The translations under genes were made by a program, and so were the position numbers. Below, piece after piece: positions 52,042 through 60,919 of a DNA stretch of 64,000 nt. The stretch is from Seleniivibrio woodruffii. GTDB taxonomy: Bacteria > Chrysiogenota > Deferribacteres > Deferribacterales > Geovibrionaceae. The stretch is taken from positions 124,001 to 188,000 of the forward strand of contig NZ_SMGG01000005.1 in the NCBI RefSeq assembly GCF_004339245.1, read 5' to 3'. Each line of letters opens with the position of its first letter. The first letter of the stretch is position 1. The notes beneath the pieces were generated by a model. It was not told where the DNA came from. It saw only the letters and a list, made by a program, of their open reading frames with translations, and made no database searches.

Positions 52042-53198
52042 TTCAGCCCTCCGATATCATGGAATTTCTTTATAATAATATCCTTAAGCGGAAAGTTTGC
52101 CAGAATTTCCACAATCTTCGCCGTGTTGTCCCCTTCTCCGTATGGGTTCACCGTTTCGGTCAGAATTTTCTGAAACTCAGGCGTGTCAATTTTTTTAAAA
52201 GCCGCCAGAATACTTTCTGCGGCGGGTTCGCAGTCGATAACGCTCTGCGCTCTCAGCCTGCCCGCCTGCCGGCAGCCTATGTTTATCGTGGGCGTCTTAA
52301 GGCTCGGAGCTTCCGCAAGGCCGCTGGAACTGTTGCCGACAACCGCATATGCGTGTCTCACAGCCGATAGATACCTTTGCATCCCCAGCGAGTCGAAGGC
52401 CGCCGCCCTGCCCCCGCTGTTTGCGACATATTCCGCAAGCATCCGGTTGATAACAGTTCCGCCCGCATCTGCGTTCGCTCCTGTGAAGATGATCTTTCCG
52501 TCAAATCTGTCCAGAGCCCTGAGCAGCTGGCCGAGCTGTTCCTCCTCCGGAGTGCTGTCCAGTGTCACCGGATGGAAGGTCACAACGATATATTTATCCC
52601 CCAAGCCGAAACCGAGGCTTTTTTCAAGTTCCTCTCTCTCCATCAGCTTCATCCGGCTGATTGCCGCCGCACCCATCCCGCCGACGTTAAAAACTCTTGC
52701 AGGGTCTTCACCAAGCTGGATCACCCGCCTGCGGTAGTCCTCTGCGGCCGTAAAATGGAGGTGACTCATCTTGGTTATGCTATGCCTGAACGCCTCGTCT
52801 GCGGCACCCTCGGTGGTCTCTCCTCCGTGAAGGTGGGCAACGGGTATTCCTGCGATCAAAGCCGCCGTAACAGCGGCGAATATTTCATATCTGTCCCCGA
52901 GTACCAGAAGGATATCGGATTTGATTGTCTCAAGAGCGTCGGCAAAGGCTATCATAGCCCTGCCCGTGGTTTTGGTTATATCGGACGGAGAATCGCCGCC
53001 CAGTTGAAGGTCGATTCTGTGCACGTCGGGAAAATCCTCTTCAACGGCATCCACAGTCATTCCGTGAGCAGGGGAAAGGTGTGATCCGGTGGCAATTACA
53101 GAAAGCTCAAGCTCCGCCGCCGCCTCTATGCCTTTCAGAAGGTTCCGCATGAGGTAATAGTCGGCTCTGCCGCCTGTCACGGCGCAAATCCTTCTCAT
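52038..53198 (-). CDS. neuC: UDP-N-acetylglucosamine 2-epimerase, hydrolysing (NeuC/LegG type)
   Basis: The enzyme has 386 residues and the GT-B fold of UDP-sugar 2-epimerases. Landmarks are the start MRRICAVTGGRADYYLM, LVLGDRYEIFAA, AHLHGGETTEGAADEAFRH (typical of the NeuC/LegG hydrolysing group) and VGNSSSGLAEAPSLKTPTINIG. It turns a UDP-HexNAc derivative into the free 2-epimer that the neighbour NeuB-like synthase uses. The symbol neuC is tentative; the true product could be legionaminic acid precursors. The gene overlaps NeuB by four bases. Such sugars often decorate flagellin or lipopolysaccharide. Confidence 0.88.
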   Translation of the reverse strand: MRRICAVTGGRADYYLMRNLLKGIEAAAELELSVIATGSHLSPAHGMTVDAVEEDFPDVHRIDLQLGGDSPSDITKTTGRAMIAFADALETIKSDILLVLGDRYEIFAAVTAALIAGIPVAHLHGGETTEGAADEAFRHSITKMSHLHFTAAEDYRRRVIQLGEDPARVFNVGGMGAAAISRMKLMEREELEKSLGFGLGDKYIVVTFHPVTLDSTPEEEQLGQLLRALDRFDGKIIFTGANADAGGTVINRMLAEYVANSGGRAAAFDSLGMQRYLSAVRHAYAVVGNSSSGLAEAPSLKTPTINIGCRQAGRLRAQSVIDCEPAAESILAAFKKIDTPEFQKILTETVNPYGEGDNTAKIVEILANFPLKDIIIKKFHDIGGLK

Positions 53199-54190
53199 AT
53201 CAGCTCATCCTCCTGATAATCCCTTTCAGCCGGTCTGCCTATTAACTCGTCTATCCGCATGGGGGATATTCCGGTTCCCGGCCGTTTTGCCGTCAGGTTC
53301 TCATCGCTGAAAAGCTCCCCTTTCCGTATGGCATATCTCGCCACCAGAGATTTTCTGGCCACCGGCCTGTTGCCGGATTCGCTGGGGCTGGGTTTCTTCT
53401 CGGCTGAGCCAAGTGCCTTCTCTATGTTCCTTACAGCCCTGACCATGGCCGCAAGCTCCTGCGGTTCAAGGGATGCCTTATGGTCGGGCCCTTCCATGTT
53501 CCTGTCGAGGGTAAAATGCTTTTCAATGACCGATGCACCCAGAGCCGCCGCTGCCACAGGAACCTCTATGCCCGCCGTGTGGTCGGAATAGCCGTAGCAA
53601 AGCCCCAGTTCTGCGCCCATAGCGGGCATGGCCAGCAGGTTCACATCCTCAAACGGTGTCGGATACTGAGTGTTTGCGTGCAGGATGGTTATGTGCTCCT
53701 TCGGCACTCCTGCTTTATAAAAGACTTCCAGAGCTTCCCTGACCTCGGTCAGGTCGCTCATTCCGGTTGAAATGATATATTTTTTGTTCAGCGATGCCAG
53801 TTTCTGCAGATAGCGCAGGTTGGTGATCTCGCCTGATGGAATTTTATAGGTCTGCATGTTCAGCCCGCTGAGGCAGTCGATGCTGGGCAGGTCGAAAGGC
53901 GTGGACATGAACTCTATGCCGATTTTCTCCGCCCTTTTCTTAAGATTTTCAAAGGCTTCAGCATCCAGCGAGAGCTTTATCAGCATGTCATACTGCGATT
54001 CCGACTCTCCTGCGGCCGCTTTCTGATATTCGGCCTTTTCGGAGCTTTTCGTGACCAGTTCCGCCGCATTGAAGGTTTGAAACTTGATTGCGTCCGCTCC
54101 GCATTCTTTCGCCGTATGCACCATTTCAAGGGCAGTTACAAGGCATCCGTTGTGGTTGACGCCCGCTTCGGCAATAATAAACACGCCCAT
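53195..54190 (-). CDS. neuB: N-acetylneuraminate/legionaminate synthase (NeuB type)
   Basis: The enzyme condenses phosphoenolpyruvate with an N-acyl-hexosamine to a nine-carbon nonulosonic acid. The 331 residues contain IAEAGVNHNG at the start, DAIKFQTFNAAELVT, MSTPFDLPSIDCL, YKIPSGEITNLRYLQ, GYSDHTAGIEVPVAAAALGAS and IEKHFTLDRNMEGPDH, all conserved in NeuB. The C-terminal SAF domain (about 270-331) holds KSLVARYAIRKGELF. It is the first gene of a neuB-neuC-hydrolase operon. No CMP-sugar synthetase (neuA) is in the window. Confidence 0.92.
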   Translation of the reverse strand: MGVFIIAEAGVNHNGCLVTALEMVHTAKECGADAIKFQTFNAAELVTKSSEKAEYQKAAAGESESQYDMLIKLSLDAEAFENLKKRAEKIGIEFMSTPFDLPSIDCLSGLNMQTYKIPSGEITNLRYLQKLASLNKKYIISTGMSDLTEVREALEVFYKAGVPKEHITILHANTQYPTPFEDVNLLAMPAMGAELGLCYGYSDHTAGIEVPVAAAALGASVIEKHFTLDRNMEGPDHKASLEPQELAAMVRAVRNIEKALGSAEKKPSPSESGNRPVARKSLVARYAIRKGELFSDENLTAKRPGTGISPMRIDELIGRPAERDYQEDELI

Positions 54191-54245
54191 ATAAGCCTCC
54201 TGTCAGCCTAATGATACACGGGCGGCAGAGGCATTACAACTGTGT

Positions 54246-56156
54246 TTATCTGCCTATTATCTTTGAAAAATGCCTTTTTGCGGAATCCTGAAGTTTTCCC
54301 GCCACCTTAAAGGCCTCCTTCAGCAGAACAGCCTCCTGATCCGTCAGTTCGTCCGGATTCAGGAAATGCCCCGGCGGCAGACCCTTTTCGATAAGGCGTA
54401 TCTCGTTCTGGATCCGCAGATAGGTGAAGGATTCAAACGCCGCCTTAATGTGGTCGGCTGTGGCCTTGTTAAAAACCTTCAGTTCCTCCAGCCTGTCCAG
54501 TCTGTCCAGAGTGCTGACGGCATATATTCCCTTCTCCAGCATATACATCCGCACACAGTCCACTATGAATATGCTTCCGTTTTCTTTAAGCGAGAGCAGA
54601 CCTTTGTTCTCGCCGCTTTTGTGGGTTATGAACCTGTCCAGCAGGTTCAGAGGCACTTTATGTTTATAGTCCAGTTCCATCATCTGAAACAGAAACAGCG
54701 GGTTCTCTTTTATAAGCCTGCTGACGGTCTCACGCAGTTCCCCGCAAAGCGATGAATCGCCCCATATAGGCATAAAGTCAAAAAATATGGACGAATAGCG
54801 CACCCTCTGCGGTTCGGGAACCTTTATCCAGCGTGCCACCCGCTCCCGCCATTCACTGATCCGCCCACGCCACATGGGGTTGTTCACCATCACCTGACCG
54901 TTGCAGAGATGATAGCCCACCTCCGCCAGAGCATGCACAAGCCGCTCGGCAAAAGGTACAAAGAATGCTTCCACAGCTTCGTTAAGCTCCTGCGGGAAGT
55001 CCTCATAGATAAATCCGTTGTCCTGATCAGGTCCCAGAAGCATCTCTCTGCGGCCTCCGCTTCCCATTATCATGAAACAATAGCGGATGTCCGGCTGAAC
55101 GTAGCCTTCGTCCAGCATCTGCTGACGGATTATCTCGAAACAGCGTCTAATCACATTGTGATGCACATATGAGAGTATCTCCATGGTCTCCGCATGGGAG
55201 CGGTTTTCGATGAGCAGAACTCCGGCGATCTTCGCAATCTCCCTGTAAACTTCAGCAAGCTCGGCAACACTTTTCGCCTCGTTAGCCCCGCCCACCAGAA
55301 GCATGGATTTCTGGCTGCGAAATCGCATAAGATCCTGCACGGAAACCATACCGACGATGCTTTCGCCATCCAGCACAGGCAAATGCCTTATGCTGTGGCG
55401 CAGCATGAAGGTAGCCGCCTCATACATGAACGTGTCCGGAGTCATATAATACGGATCCGGCGACATAACCTGTCTGACACAAATGGCAGAATCGGCTCCT
55501 GATGACATCACCTTTCGCACAAGATCCCTCTCGGTAACAATTCCTGTCATTTTCCCTGAACTGTCTGTGAGCACAACGGCGGCAACACCAGATTCGGTCA
55601 TCCGGACGGCAATATCACGCACAGAAGATGTCACCGGAGCGGTTATCACAGGCTTTGACATAATCTCGCTCAGACGCTTCTGAAAAGGATAAGCCTCCAT
55701 CTGGGCTGCCGGATTCATAGAGTTGCGCTCAACCATATCCTTATACAGCTTGCGCACCTGCGAAAAGATTGCTTTGTTGAAGAAATTTGAGATTATTGGA
55801 TACTGCTCTGCACTCTTCAGCACCAGTCCCTTAGGGATCAGCAGACAGGAGGAATCCTCCGCCGCTCTCGCCCCTGCGGTGTAGCCTTCGTTTGTAAAAA
55901 CTGGTGTCCAGCCGAAATATCCGCCTGCGGTGCGGCTGTCCACAAGCATTTCAACACCCTCCGGTGTCTCCACCATAATGTCGATCCTGCCGCTGCGGAT
56001 GAAATATAAAAAACCGGAAGGCTCGTCCTTCTGATGAAAAATGACAGTGCCTGCGGTATATTCGGTCATTACCGATGCATTTTCAATTTCCAGTGCCGAC
56101 TCAGCGGGAATCCTCCCGAACGGCGCACACTCATGAAGCCTGCAAATCAATGCCAT
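54246..56156 (-). CDS. cNMP-binding/CBS/nucleotidyltransferase (DUF294) signalling protein
   Basis: The protein has 636 residues: a cyclic-nucleotide-binding domain (about 15-130), a CBS pair (about 165-285, LSEIMSKPVITA and VRQVMSPDPYYM), a DUF294 putative nucleotidyltransferase with GSGGRREMLLGPDQDNGF (about 370-390), and a C-terminal helical domain. Proteins of this build commonly neighbour acetate-type sodium/solute symporters of the VC_2705/DUF4212 type, as here, and are thought to regulate them by an unknown covalent or allosteric step. The gene is transcribed in the same direction as the symporter but lies behind a terminator (56192-56221). Confidence 0.87.
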   Translation of the reverse strand: MALICRLHECAPFGRIPAESALEIENASVMTEYTAGTVIFHQKDEPSGFLYFIRSGRIDIMVETPEGVEMLVDSRTAGGYFGWTPVFTNEGYTAGARAAEDSSCLLIPKGLVLKSAEQYPIISNFFNKAIFSQVRKLYKDMVERNSMNPAAQMEAYPFQKRLSEIMSKPVITAPVTSSVRDIAVRMTESGVAAVVLTDSSGKMTGIVTERDLVRKVMSSGADSAICVRQVMSPDPYYMTPDTFMYEAATFMLRHSIRHLPVLDGESIVGMVSVQDLMRFRSQKSMLLVGGANEAKSVAELAEVYREIAKIAGVLLIENRSHAETMEILSYVHHNVIRRCFEIIRQQMLDEGYVQPDIRYCFMIMGSGGRREMLLGPDQDNGFIYEDFPQELNEAVEAFFVPFAERLVHALAEVGYHLCNGQVMVNNPMWRGRISEWRERVARWIKVPEPQRVRYSSIFFDFMPIWGDSSLCGELRETVSRLIKENPLFLFQMMELDYKHKVPLNLLDRFITHKSGENKGLLSLKENGSIFIVDCVRMYMLEKGIYAVSTLDRLDRLEELKVFNKATADHIKAAFESFTYLRIQNEIRLIEKGLPPGHFLNPDELTDQEAVLLKEAFKVAGKLQDSAKRHFSKIIGR

Positions 56157-56191
56157 CTGTCACCCCCGACAGTATAGTATGTAAGTTTAAC

Positions 56192-56221
56192 AAAAAAAGT
56201 CCCCTTACGAGGACTTTTTTT
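56192..56221. terminator. Bidirectional intrinsic terminator
   Basis: AAAAAAAGTCC (56192-56202) and GGACTTTTTTT (56211-56221) form a perfect stem with an eight-base loop. It ends the symporter operon on the minus strand, upstream of the cNMP/CBS gene. Confidence 0.88.
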
Positions 56222-56261
56222 GTTGCAGATTTATCAAAGGAGTTGTGGAAAAGTCATGGTT

Positions 56262-56633
56262 TCAGGCGGATACCGCCTCTTTTTTCTTCTTTCCGAAAAC
56301 AAACGGGTGCGCCTGCTGACGGAGGATGAAGTCTGCAAATATCTTCGACCATATTGTGCTGCCTGCCAAAGCCGACCATACCTCATACGGATAGCCCAGA
56401 AGCAGAACACCGACTATCGCCCAGCCGCATCCGATTGCCGCCGCAAGGTTTATCAGCCCTGCAAATGGCGCCCATTTCTTCGGGTTGGCAGGCGGTTCGC
56501 CCTTTTTTAGGGCAACCTCGGAATAGTCTTTTTTTATAAAAATCCTGTAGGCTCTTCTGCTCCAGTAGAAACACGTCGGGAACAGAGCCAGAAAGAGAAT
56601 CCATGTTAAAACTACACTTGCATCCAGAACCAT
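56262..56633 (-). CDS. Small membrane protein downstream of the symporter
   Basis: I do not recognise a family. The 123 residues have two or three hydrophobic segments (about 5-25, 57-80 and possibly 85-103), a basic loop (RAYRIFIKKDYSEVALKKGEPPANPKKW) and a Lys-rich C terminus. It follows the symporter gene by about 70 bases in the same direction and shares its terminator, so it may be an accessory membrane subunit. Confidence 0.68.
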   Translation of the reverse strand: MVLDASVVLTWILFLALFPTCFYWSRRAYRIFIKKDYSEVALKKGEPPANPKKWAPFAGLINLAAAIGCGWAIVGVLLLGYPYEVWSALAGSTIWSKIFADFILRQQAHPFVFGKKKKEAVSA

Positions 56634-56701
56634 ATGAAACCCCTTTGATGTTAATCTTTTAAGTTTGCCCCCACAGAAGTTTCCGCAGGGGCATATATAT
56701 T

Positions 56702-58504
56702 TTAGTGGTCTATTGCGCCGCCCGCACCTTTGGGGATACGAACGTTTTCAACCATGGCCGCTATGTCGGAGGGAACGGGAGTTGTCATGTTTTTCACTGC
56801 GAAAGCCACAGCAAAGTTAACAACCGCACCGATAGCACCGATTGCGTTGGGAGAAATTCCGAAGAAGAAGTCCTTCTTACCGAATATCTGCCAGTATTCT
56901 GTTCCGTGGATATAGAATATACCCGTGTGAGCGAACACATAGAACATTGTGAACACCAGACCGGCAATCATGCCCGCAACTGCTCCCTGTCTGTTCATGG
57001 TTTTGCTGAATATACCCATCATAAGAGCGGGGAATATGGACGATGCCGCCAGACCGAAGGCTATGGCCACTGTGCCCGCCGCAAAGTCGGGGGGATACAT
57101 TCCCAGGAAACCTGCAACAACAATTGCGCATGCCATTGCGATTCGTCCGGCCATAAGCTCTCCCTTTTCGGAGAGGTCTTTCATCATCATGTTTTTAAGC
57201 AGGTCATGAGATATGGCGGAAGATATCGCCAGAAGCAGACCGGCCGCTGTTGAAAGTGCCGCCGCAAGACCGCCCGCCGCAACAAGGGCGATTACCCAGT
57301 TGGGAAGGTTTGCTATTTCGGGGTTTGCAAGAACCATAATGTCGTTGTTGACCGTAAGTTCGCTGCCTTTCCAGCCTGCCGCATCGGCTTTTGCAAGAAA
57401 CTCTGCGTTCTTGGATGTATCGTTGTAATACTGGATACGTCCGTCGCCGTTCTTGTCTTCGAATTTAAGCAGTCCTGTAACTTCCCAGCGCTTCATCCAG
57501 TCGGGGCGTGCATCGTACTGGATGCTGGCATCGGGAGCGAAAACATCGCCGCCGGACTGAACCGCTGTGTTGATTGTTGCATGAAGGTTAAGACGAGCCA
57601 TAGCCGCAACTGAAGGAGCTGTGGTGTACAGAATTGCGATGAACACCAACGCCCAGCCTGCAGACGAGCGGGCATCTTTAACTTTCGGAACGGTGAAGAA
57701 ACGGATGATAACGTGGGGCAGACCCGCCGTTCCTATCATAAGTGAAACCGTGTAAACGAACATGTTCAGTTTGTCGCCGGGAACGGATGTGGTGTATTTT
57801 CCGAAACCGAGGTCTGTTACGATATGGTCAAGTTTCGCAAGCAGAGCCATGTCTGATCCGGTATACTGACCGCCCAGACCAAGCTGAGGAATGGGATTTC
57901 CCGTAAGCTGAAGGGATATGAATATTGCGGGGATTGTATACGCAAGGATGAGTACGACGTACTGGGCAACCTGTGTATACGTTATGCCTTTCATACCGCC
58001 GAAAACCGCATAAACAAACACTATAGCCATACCGATAATAACACCCATCTCACTGGAAACACCGAGGAAACGAGAAAACGCAACGCCGACACCGGTCATC
58101 TGACCGATGATGTATGTGGTTGAAGCAACCAGAAGACATACAACGGCAACTACTGTGGCTGAGTTTGAATAGTAGCGTGCTTTGAAGAAATCCGGAACGG
58201 TGAACTTGCCGAATTTACGCAGATAAGGAGCAAGAAGCATGGCCAGAAGAACGTAGCCCCCTGTCCATCCCATGAGAAACAGCGCACCGCCGTATCCCAT
58301 ATATCCGATCATACCCGCCATGGATATAAACGACGCAGCAGACATCCAGTCAGCTCCGGTCGCCATACCGTTCAGAACAGGGTGAACCCCGCCGCCGGCA
58401 ACATAAAATTCCTTTGTACTGCCCGCACGGGTCCAGAACGCTATTCCCAGATAAAGTGCAAATGTCAGACCGACAACAAGATAAGTCATAGCTTGCAGAC
58501 TCAT
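56702..58504 (-). CDS. Sodium/solute symporter, acetate-permease-like (VC_2705 group)
   Basis: This inner-membrane SSS transporter has 600 residues and about thirteen helices. Family stretches are GATGADWMSAASFISMAG-like (it reads ATGADWMSAASFISMAGMIG), FTVPDFFKARY and TAAGLLLAISSAISHDLL. It resembles acetate/short-chain carboxylate:cation symporters (ActP relatives). Between two helices (about residue 350) is an extra soluble segment with DKNGDGRIQYYND, an EF-hand-like calcium loop. The DUF4212 gene lies directly upstream, the known small partner of this transporter group. Substrate probably a monocarboxylate, by family. Confidence 0.9.
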   Translation of the reverse strand: MSLQAMTYLVVGLTFALYLGIAFWTRAGSTKEFYVAGGGVHPVLNGMATGADWMSAASFISMAGMIGYMGYGGALFLMGWTGGYVLLAMLLAPYLRKFGKFTVPDFFKARYYSNSATVVAVVCLLVASTTYIIGQMTGVGVAFSRFLGVSSEMGVIIGMAIVFVYAVFGGMKGITYTQVAQYVVLILAYTIPAIFISLQLTGNPIPQLGLGGQYTGSDMALLAKLDHIVTDLGFGKYTTSVPGDKLNMFVYTVSLMIGTAGLPHVIIRFFTVPKVKDARSSAGWALVFIAILYTTAPSVAAMARLNLHATINTAVQSGGDVFAPDASIQYDARPDWMKRWEVTGLLKFEDKNGDGRIQYYNDTSKNAEFLAKADAAGWKGSELTVNNDIMVLANPEIANLPNWVIALVAAGGLAAALSTAAGLLLAISSAISHDLLKNMMMKDLSEKGELMAGRIAMACAIVVAGFLGMYPPDFAAGTVAIAFGLAASSIFPALMMGIFSKTMNRQGAVAGMIAGLVFTMFYVFAHTGIFYIHGTEYWQIFGKKDFFFGISPNAIGAIGAVVNFAVAFAVKNMTTPVPSDIAAMVENVRIPKGAGGAIDH

Positions 58505-58515
58505 AGGTTCCCTCC

Positions 58516-58770
58516 TTAATCTTCCGCAACGTCAAAGTCTTTGTCTATTTTCCCCATCATTTTTGCATAAATGAAGATAAGGGCGACAAAGATGTAGATT
58601 GAACCCTGCTGTGCAAACCAGAATCCCAGCGGATAGCCGCCGAGCTTGATGTTGTCCAGCGCACCTGCAAACATGATCCCCGCTCCGTATGAGCAGAGGA
58701 ACCATACAATGAGGACGTTTCTGATAAGTCCCAGAACCTTTTTCCAGTAAAGCTCTTGCGATTGTTCCAT
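58516..58770 (-). CDS. Symporter small subunit, DUF4212
   Basis: The protein has 84 residues and two membrane helices (about 17-37 and 50-72), with YPLGFWFAQQGSIYIFVALIFIYA, the typical DUF4212 sequence. It partners VC_2705-type sodium/solute symporters, and its gene precedes the symporter by eleven bases. ATG 58770 has GAGGTG upstream; the five codons to 58785 are not needed. Confidence 0.9.
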   Translation of the reverse strand: MEQSQELYWKKVLGLIRNVLIVWFLCSYGAGIMFAGALDNIKLGGYPLGFWFAQQGSIYIFVALIFIYAKMMGKIDKDFDVAED

Positions 58771-58785
58771 AAAATAACACCTCAC

Positions 58786-59504
58786 AAATAATTTGTTGAT
58801 GACGGGCGGGTCACTCCCACTTTAAATATCCGACCCACTGCCTCCTTTTCCTTATTAACTACAAAACAAAAAACGTAAGTTAAATTTTAAAAACCACCCA
58901 CACAAAACACACGCTTTCTTATTATGCGTTTTTATAATACATTGTTTGATGTTTAATATCATCTCATAACCCTTAATTCAAGAGGAAATTTTCAAAAGAA
59001 TCAAGCAGGAACCAAAAGATAAAGAAAAATTATCAAACATAGATTGATTATTTTTTTACACTTGATTAACCAATATGGTTAATAATCAGTTCATGTTAAA
59101 CCCATGAAAACATAATACAACTAATAATTAATCATCAAAAATCTCAATAATGATATTTCTGAAAATAAATATCCATAATATTAGCAAATTAATTTCATGA
59201 TTGAAAACTTACATGCATAAGATTTTAATTCAGTATTTGATTAATTTATAATAAACCAGCCAGAATACGCCAAATCCGACAGCTAATCATAATTAAATAA
59301 AGCAATATTAATCACTTAGCGATTAAGAGCTAAACAGAATCAAACAGGAAAGACTGATTTTTCATAACTTTTGTTAAAATTGTAAAGAGGGATTGAATGC
59401 CGTTATTGCGGCAGGAACTAATTGTTTTGCGATCATCGCTGAGCAACAGCTAACTTTGCTTGATTTTGAGCATCATGGTGCTCATAATTAAGCAGGAGAC
59501 AACC
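58786..59504. other. Long A+T-rich intergenic region
   Basis: More than 700 bases with no supported gene between the divergent symporter and response-regulator genes. It contains the palindrome TTAACCAATATGGTTAA (59066-59082) and, before the response regulator, a nested stem-loop (GAGCA/TGCTC within TGCTT/AAGCA, 59457-59494) that ends at its ribosome binding site. No sigma-54 promoter with a good match was found, although the regulator is of the sigma-54 type. Confidence 0.55.
59066..59082. promoter_or_regulatory. Palindrome, possible regulator site
   Basis: TTAACC-AATAT-GGTTAA is a perfect 6-bp inverted repeat with a 5-base centre, about 300 bases upstream of the symporter genes and 440 before the response regulator gene. 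It might be the operator of the adjacent regulator. Chance occurrence in A+T-rich DNA is possible. Confidence 0.35.
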
Positions 59505-60881
59505 ATGAAGAACATTCTGATTATTGACGATGATGAATATTTCCTTAAATCCGTTTCAAGGGTTCTTAAAACCATAGGGGATTTCAACCCTGTCACACCC
59601 GATTCAGGTGTACGCAGCCTCCTTAAAGAGAGCGTTCTGAAACAGTACGACGCTGTTTTTCTGGACATCCATATGCCGAAACCAGACGGCAGAGAATGCC
59701 TTTCGATAATAAAAAGCATCGTGCCTTCAATGCCCGTCCTTATAATAACCGGGGAGAACAGCGCCGAAACAGCTGTGGAATATCTCAAACTGGGAGCCTA
59801 TGACTTCCTGACGAAACCTATCGACATAAACAGGCTGAAAGCCACGCTGGACAACCTTTTCCTGCTGAAATCACTCGAAGAGGAGCTTGATCTGGTAACA
59901 CGGCATCTGCTGAAAAACGAGTTGGAATATCCGGAGCATTTCCACAGGATAATCACCAACGATGAGCAGATGATGAGGAATTTCAGATACATAGAGGCCA
60001 TAGCACCTACCTCCAAACCTGTAATGATAATAGGCGAAACCGGAACCGGGAAGGAACTGGCGGCCGAGGCTCTGCACAGATGCAGCGGGAGGAAGGGGCA
60101 GTATGTGACCCTTGATGTCTCCGGAGTGGATGATGCCGTGTTCTCCGACACCCTTTTCGGACACGTCAGAGGAGCTTTCACAGGAGCGGACAAAAGCCGC
60201 AGCGGACTGCTTGAAACTGCCGCCGACGGAACCATATTTCTGGATGAAATATCCGATCTGCCGGAGGCCAGCCAGATAAAACTTCTGAGACTTCTGCAAA
60301 CAGGAGAATACTATCCCCTTGGCAGCGATCTGCCGAAAATAAGCAGGGCAAGGATAGTTACAGCGGTTAACAGGCCTGTGGATGAGCTTCTGGCTGGGCG
60401 TTTCCGCAACGATCTTTACTACAGGCTGAGCACATTCAAAATAGAGCTTCCGCCCCTGAGGGAACGCAGAGAGGATATTGATGCTCTGGCGAGATATTTT
60501 TATGCGGAAACAGCAAGGGAACTGAGACTGACATCGGAGGAACCGCCGAAGGAATTGCTTGATATACTTAGCAATTACAGCTTTCCCGGAAACATACGTG
60601 AGCTCAAGAGCATGGTCGAGGATGCACTGCTCAATTTTAAGCTGGGATACAGCATACCCGAAACTCTGAACAGAAAAGTGAATAAAAATCCCCGTCAGAG
60701 CAGCTCCAAGTCAGGATTGAAGAGTCTTTTCGGGCATTTTCCCACATTACAGGAGACCACCGACAGGCTGATAACCGAGGCGATGGAAGAAACGGGCGGA
60801 AAACAGAAAGAAGCCGCAGATATCATAGGCTTAAGCAGGCAGGCGTTCAACAGGAGGCTGAACATTCTCCGCCGCAGATAG
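59505..60881 (+). CDS. Sigma-54-dependent response regulator (NtrC family)
   Basis: The protein has 458 residues: a receiver domain (1-120) with phosphoacceptor Asp54 (DAVFLDIHMPKPDG), an AAA+ domain (about 150-380) with Walker A GETGTGKE (177-184) and GAFTGA, and a Fis-type helix-turn-helix at the C terminus (KEAADIIGLSRQAFNRRLNIL). It activates sigma-54 promoters when phosphorylated. ATG 59505 has AGGAG six bases before it; the longer frame from 59460 has none. It is followed at once by the binding-protein and kinase genes, so it should be the output of that sensor. The symporter genes, divergent and next to it, are likely targets. Confidence 0.92.
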   Translation: MKNILIIDDDEYFLKSVSRVLKTIGDFNPVTPDSGVRSLLKESVLKQYDAVFLDIHMPKPDGRECLSIIKSIVPSMPVLIITGENSAETAVEYLKLGAYDFLTKPIDINRLKATLDNLFLLKSLEEELDLVTRHLLKNELEYPEHFHRIITNDEQMMRNFRYIEAIAPTSKPVMIIGETGTGKELAAEALHRCSGRKGQYVTLDVSGVDDAVFSDTLFGHVRGAFTGADKSRSGLLETAADGTIFLDEISDLPEASQIKLLRLLQTGEYYPLGSDLPKISRARIVTAVNRPVDELLAGRFRNDLYYRLSTFKIELPPLRERREDIDALARYFYAETARELRLTSEEPPKELLDILSNYSFPGNIRELKSMVEDALLNFKLGYSIPETLNRKVNKNPRQSSSKSGLKSLFGHFPTLQETTDRLITEAMEETGGKQKEAADIIGLSRQAFNRRLNILRRR

Positions 60882-60919
60882 TGGCACGGATTTTGATTAA
60901 TAAAGGGCAGAGGCTCTTT

